Below, piece after piece: positions 50,851 to 54,788 of a stretch of DNA of 54,788 nt. The notes below the pieces were generated by a model. It did no database searches and was not told where the DNA came from. It saw nothing but the letters and a program-made list of their open reading frames with translations. Every line of letters begins with the position of its first letter. The first letter of the stretch is position 1. Both the position numbers and the translations under genes were made by a program. The DNA is from Kalaharituber pfeilii (taxonomy: Eukaryota > Ascomycota > Pezizomycetes > Pezizales > Pezizaceae). The DNA lies in contig WHUZ01000170.1 in assembly GCA_015179045.1 (NCBI GenBank), positions 1 to 54,788 of the forward strand, read 5' to 3'.

Positions 50851-51296
50851 GAGCGTTATTTGAGCAGAGCAGAGCAGTTGTTGTTGAATTCAACTATGCA
50901 TTGGGCCGCTAATTGGGCACTCATTGAGACCTGTATTTGGCCATTTATTAGACATTGTTAGAGCCACTCCGGAGCTACTTTAGAGCTATTCAAGACTTCT
51001 AGAGCTACCTTAAAGCTTCTTTAGAGGCACTTAAGACGTTCAAAGTTAGGTCAGAGCTACGTTAGACCCTTCCAAGACTTGTAAAGCTACCTTAGAGCTG
51101 CTTCAGAGCTACTCAAAACTTCCAAAGCTACTCTAGAGCTACTCTAAAGTACTAAAGACACTGCCAGAGCTACTTAAGAGTACCAGAGATACCTCTAGAG
51201 CCATTCAAGAATGCCAGAGACACTCCAGAGCTGCTTGAGAGCACTAGAGACACTCCAGAGCTACTTGAGAGCACTAGAGACACTTAGGGTTAGTCT
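50851..51296. repeat. Degenerate 30-bp minisatellite
   Basis: From 50950 the units are AGAGCTACTTGAGAGCACTA GAGACACTCC-like, diverged on the left and regular on the right. It ends in CTTAGGGTTAG (51286-51296), a short interstitial telomere-like motif, right at the edge of the subtelomeric block. Confidence 0.7.
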
Positions 51297-53524
51297 ACAT
51301 AGCCAAAGGGTAGGGTTAGGTAGCGAAAGTTGGGCTTTTTCACGGCCCGGTAAGATATACAACCTCGTATCCCCGCCGTAACACGCAATTTTGCTCCGAT
51401 TGTCTTCAAATCGGCCTCAAATGAAAGCCCTACATCTCTTCTATATTTCTATGTAAAAAAATAATACATTTCGTACTCTAATTCTTGCTGTATTTATAGT
51501 GAAAGATAGCGAGTTTTGAGTAAATTTTCACACTAGTAGGCTATCCCTGTCATATCCTTGCCATTCTATAGCTTGGCAGCCATGGCCAAAAAACTCTATA
51601 GAAAATAGACTCAGTAGTTTTCAGAATGGTCTATGCCAAAAAGACAAGACTTTTCGTTGACAACCTATCCCAATTCAGATGACTTTTCGTCGACAGCCTA
51701 TACAAATTTTTACCCTAACGTTACACACCACTGTACTTCTCATCACAAACCTTCGGCAACCACAACTACCCTAACTACCTTGTTAAGTAATAATCCCAAT
51801 TAGCAATACACATTTTCAACACATTTAACATGCCGAAAATGACACATTTTCTCATATATGAAGCGGTTATTTCCAACGAATTCAACATGCCAAAAAGAAC
51901 CTATTTTCCACATCTGCAAAGAGCCTATATGTAGCGTACCATAGTTAACATATGGAAAATGACCCATTTTCTCCATGAGCGATGAGACTATTTAACATGT
52001 GTAAAATGGTCTATTTTCCACATGCGTCATGAGAGCTTTTGTAATGTATTTGCTGTTATGGATTCACCGCAACTGTAGGGCGGGCGGTCGGTGGATGTGC
52101 GCACAGTACATGCATATGCGACGGAGGCGATATGTGACAGCCGGGCGCCGGCATCGCAGTTATAAAATGTGCTATATGAGCCACGCAGGGGACTAGCGAG
52201 TATCACTAGTTACGTGTCTTTTTGGCCTGGTGGACGGTAACTCTCTGCGTTTACTATCATCTGTTACATTTGCCATATACAAAATGGTTTATTTTATACA
52301 TGTGCGAGGAGCCCATTTAACGTGTGCATACGTGATGAGGACATTTTCGACGTATTTACTATGCGCAAGATGGTCTCTTTTCCACATCCGCGGCGAGGGC
52401 ATTTCCAACGTATTTACTATCCGCAAAATGGTCTGTTTTCCACATGTGTGGCAAGAGCATTTCCAACAGTCTGTTTTCCACATGTGCAGCGAGGGCATTT
52501 CCAACGTATTTACTATGTACAAAATGGACTATTTTCCACAAGCGCGGCGAGGGCATTTCCAACTATGTGCAAAACGGTCTGTTTTCCACATGCACGGTGA
52601 GGGATTTCCAATGTATTTACTATGTACAAAACGGTCTACTTTCTACATGCACGGCGAGGGCATTTCCGACGTATTTACTATGTACAAAATGGTCTACTTT
52701 CCACAAGCGCGGCGAAGGCATTTCTAATGTATTTACTATATGCAAAATGGTCTGTTTTCCATATACACGGCGAGGGCATTTCAGATGTACTTACTATGTG
52801 CAAAACGGTCTACTTACCACATACATGGTGAGGGCATTTCCAACGTATTTACTATGCACAAAATGGTTTATTTTCTAAAATGGTCTATGATGAGGGCATT
52901 TGTGACGTATTTACCATCTCTATTTTCAACATGCACCACGAGGGCATTTGCGACGTATTTGCCATGCATGCTATTTTACCTACCCTTAGCAAACTGGGGC
53001 CGGCTTCTTATCTGACATCATACAGGTGCGGTAAGTTGGTTCTTTAGCTAGGTAGAAATCACATTGCAGCCTTTGTATCATGGGTAAGGGTATCAAAAAT
53101 GCCTTCGTAGCACATGTATGGAATAGACTACTTTGTATGTATCCAATACGTCGAAAATTGGCTCCTCACGAATGTAGAAATATCAAGAAAAAGGGAAGTT
53201 TGCACTCTTAGTGCCATGAGCACGAGGGCGCTGGGGTGCTAGGGCACTGCTATTGTACTGCGAAACTGTGCTACCATTACGGTACTTCCTATACTAGACA
53301 TGCATCTCATCATGCCAAGAAACTATGGAGCGACTATAGCTCCATAGTTTCTTAGCATAGGTGCTACTTTATCAGGAAAAAAGAGGTTGCATCAGCAGTG
53401 TCACGATGAGGCAGCAAGCGTCATGACACATGATGCATTTCTGGCTTCCTGACTCTCTGGCTTGGCATGCCTATCATATCACAAAAGGTAGTTTACGCCC
53501 TCAGCGCCTACAAGGCAAGTAATC
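51297..53524 (+). repeat. Subtelomeric block, copy 2
   Basis: Direct repeat of 36630-39372, lacking the MITE and the 60-bp micro-insertion and having a hairpin at 53316-53361 that copy 1 lacks. The 58-bp satellite spans 51820-52053 and 52269-52990. It ends at GGCAAGTAATC, where a gypsy-A LTR begins. No gene. Confidence 0.88.
52054..52268 (+). mobile_element. Solo LTR of TRIM-D, block copy 2
   Basis: Orthologous to 37383-37597 with the same TTTGC TSD (52049-52053 and 52269-52273). Confidence 0.88.
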
Positions 53525-54256
53525 TGTTACGGCTAAGGTTGCCTACCACTGTGGCAAGGGGCAAGGGTTCCACTACTAATTAGCTGCCACGGCTAAAGGT
53601 GAAGACTTACCCGCCAAGGGGAAAACGCTGACCCTGCAATCGAACATAAGACCAACGCTGATTGACCGGACTGATCACCCGTTAGGCTTGGCTGTTGATT
53701 CTCGCATCGTTTAGATAGGGCAGTACTACAGAAGGGTGTATCATCCAGAATGCAGCTTGATGCATACACTCGAATTACGGAAGCTTTATTTATATACGTA
53801 CATGCATTAGTACATTCATTATCTTTGTCCCGTACTATTTTTGCATGTTTTCGTTATGTGTGCCTATTACCACTGGTATTGGCATTGATAAGGAATCGCC
53901 GTATTGCCAGCCAATTATTCATTTGTTGACCCCTCATGTATGGCTGCGCTGAAGTCTATATAAGCGCCGGCTGGCGATAGCATAGTTAGAAGAATCAAGA
54001 CACAAGCGGTGTTCTAAGTTTCTTCATAAACTCTGAACCTATCGTTCCATCATTACGCCCGTGAATCGCTCCGCTCCCCTGCGTGCTCCCCGCCGAGTAG
54101 CTACTCTTCCGGTCCACCGTATACACCTCCGTAGCCATTCCGACTCGCCGTATTCACACTTCCGGGACGACGCTGGCACCGCCGTTTTCCCCACCATAGC
54201 CGTAACATCCGGTGCCTTTCAGCGCCCACCGGAGCCGAGCCCCTCACGCCCGTAAC
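53525..54256 (+). repeat. Gypsy-A 5' LTR of a broken terminal element
   Basis: About 732 bp matching LTR-A with scattered differences. A TATA motif lies at about 53955-53968. Left flank is TAATC. It is followed by the gag leader and gag start, so this is not a solo LTR. Confidence 0.88.
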
Positions 54257-54539
54257 ATTACACTGCTCCTCCTTCACCTACCACCCCGCCTCCACAATGT
54301 CGGCACCGGAAGGCTCATCCGCTGCCTCCTGTCGCAGTATGGGGGCACTGATGAACTTATCTTGGAGTTCCGTAAAAGCAGCTTGCTGCTCTGCCCCCCC
54401 TAAATAAAGGGTATGTCTCCGGTCAACGCTTGTAAGCGGTCGGGTTGTAGTGGAGTAAATTAAGTCGGCGGTAGTAGTTGAGGACGAATCGGCGCCAGTA
54501 CTTTGCAAAGCCTAGAAAAGCTTTGCAAACTACTGCCGC
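54257..54539. pseudogene. Rearranged gypsy-A: gag start joined to inverted RT region
   Basis: 54257-54330 matches 28920-28995 (leader, ATG at 54297, MSAPEGSSAAS). From 54331 the sequence is the reverse complement of about 31894-31708 (RT/RNase H connection). At 54511-54520 it turns back into forward orientation (GCTTTGCAAACTACTGCCGC, matching about 31714-31734), creating a fold-back with arms of about 20 bp. Telomere repeats start directly after. Confidence 0.85.
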
Positions 54540-54714
54540 TTAGGGTTAGGGTTAGGGTTAGGGTTAGGGTTAGGGTTAGGGTTAGGGTTAGGGTTAGGGT
54601 TAGGGTTAGGGTTAGGGTTAGGGTTAGGGTTTTAGGGTTAGGGTTAGGGTTAGGGTTAGGGTTAGGGTTAGGGTTAGGGTTAGGGTTAGGGTTAGGGTTT
54701 AGGGTTTAGGGGTT
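54540..54714 (+). repeat. Telomere, TTAGGG repeats
   Basis: About 29 repeats of TTAGGG running 5' to 3' toward the right end, so this is a chromosome terminus. One TTTTAGGG variant occurs at about 54629, and TTTAGGG variants at the distal end. No subtelomeric gene separates it from the broken retroelement. Confidence 0.97.
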
Positions 54715-54732
54715 TTTTTTTTAAAATTTTCT

Positions 54733-54788
<56 letters not shown>
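54715..54788. other. T-rich sequence beyond the telomere
   Basis: TTTTTTTTAAAATTTTCTCCC followed by more than 50 T. It is not telomeric. Probably a read-end or tailing artefact in the assembly. Confidence 0.6.

Noticed and set aside
50381..50863. A Gly/Tyr repeat structural protein
   Set aside because: The repeat derives from an LTR segment; kept as a finding only for the minisatellite origin.
54278..54709. ORFs running into the telomere (RVRVRV, LGLGLG)
   Set aside because: TTAGGG is open in several frames; this is telomere DNA.
1..54788. Secondary-metabolite cluster or effector genes, often subtelomeric
   Set aside because: No synthase, P450, transporter or secreted small cysteine-rich ORF with convincing signals was found.

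Overview
This window is the right-hand end of a fungal chromosome. It finishes in about 29 TTAGGG telomere repeats (54540-54714). The evidence points to a filamentous ascomycete (Pezizomycotina). Introns are short with GTAAGT and TACTAAC signals. The transposons are of Tad1-like LINE, Ty3/gypsy chromovirus and hAT types. Many older repeat copies show the C-to-T and G-to-A decay expected of RIP or methyl-cytosine deamination. I cannot name the species. There are no prokaryotic features, and almost no ordinary genes.

Layout. 1-8800: hAT transposase gene and related MITEs, a solo LTR (family C) split by a LINE-derived element that encodes only ORF1, a fold-back repeat, and arrays of a roughly 60-bp satellite. 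8815-14430: a decayed terminal-inverted-repeat transposon holding a miniature LTR element (TRIM-D), which itself holds a solo LTR of family A; then a clean TRIM-D copy, satellites and 12-bp minisatellites. 14432-23400: a multi-level nest in which gypsy-B copy 2 is split by an ORF1-only LINE copy, which is split by a LINE 3' fragment and by a full gypsy-B. 23400-36630: AT-rich, decayed gypsy-E, LINE and TRIM-D remains, interrupted by an undecayed chromovirus, gypsy-A (28181-34091), with apparently identical 739-bp LTRs. 36630-39372 and 51297-53524: two direct copies of a subtelomeric block; differences between them reveal filled and empty insertion sites. 41669-43345: the one gene that looks like a host or cargo gene, encoding a protein like the 2-oxoglutarate/Fe(II) dioxygenases of the TET/JBP type. 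43400-51290: minisatellites, a second solo LTR-C and a second ORF1-only element containing a 5'-truncated LINE ORF2. 53525-54539: a broken gypsy-A end with an inversion and a fold-back exactly where the telomere begins.

Most interesting. The LINE system has elements carrying only ORF1 (RRM-like domain, no zinc knuckles, no reverse transcriptase), about fifteen copies of one conserved 3' hairpin plus poly(A) tail, and insertions as small as 42-85 bp that are little more than that tail yet mostly have target-site duplications (TSDs). Together they suggest a shared 3' recognition signal used in trans by one reverse transcriptase. The dioxygenase gene has Asn where the metal-binding Asp is expected and a 684-nt intron filled with a 43-bp minisatellite. 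The TRIM-D family and the fold-back telomere junction are also well supported by the sequence.

Element boundaries were set by eye from terminal TG..CA, TIRs, poly(A) tails and TSDs; those with perfect TSDs are firm, the others approximate.
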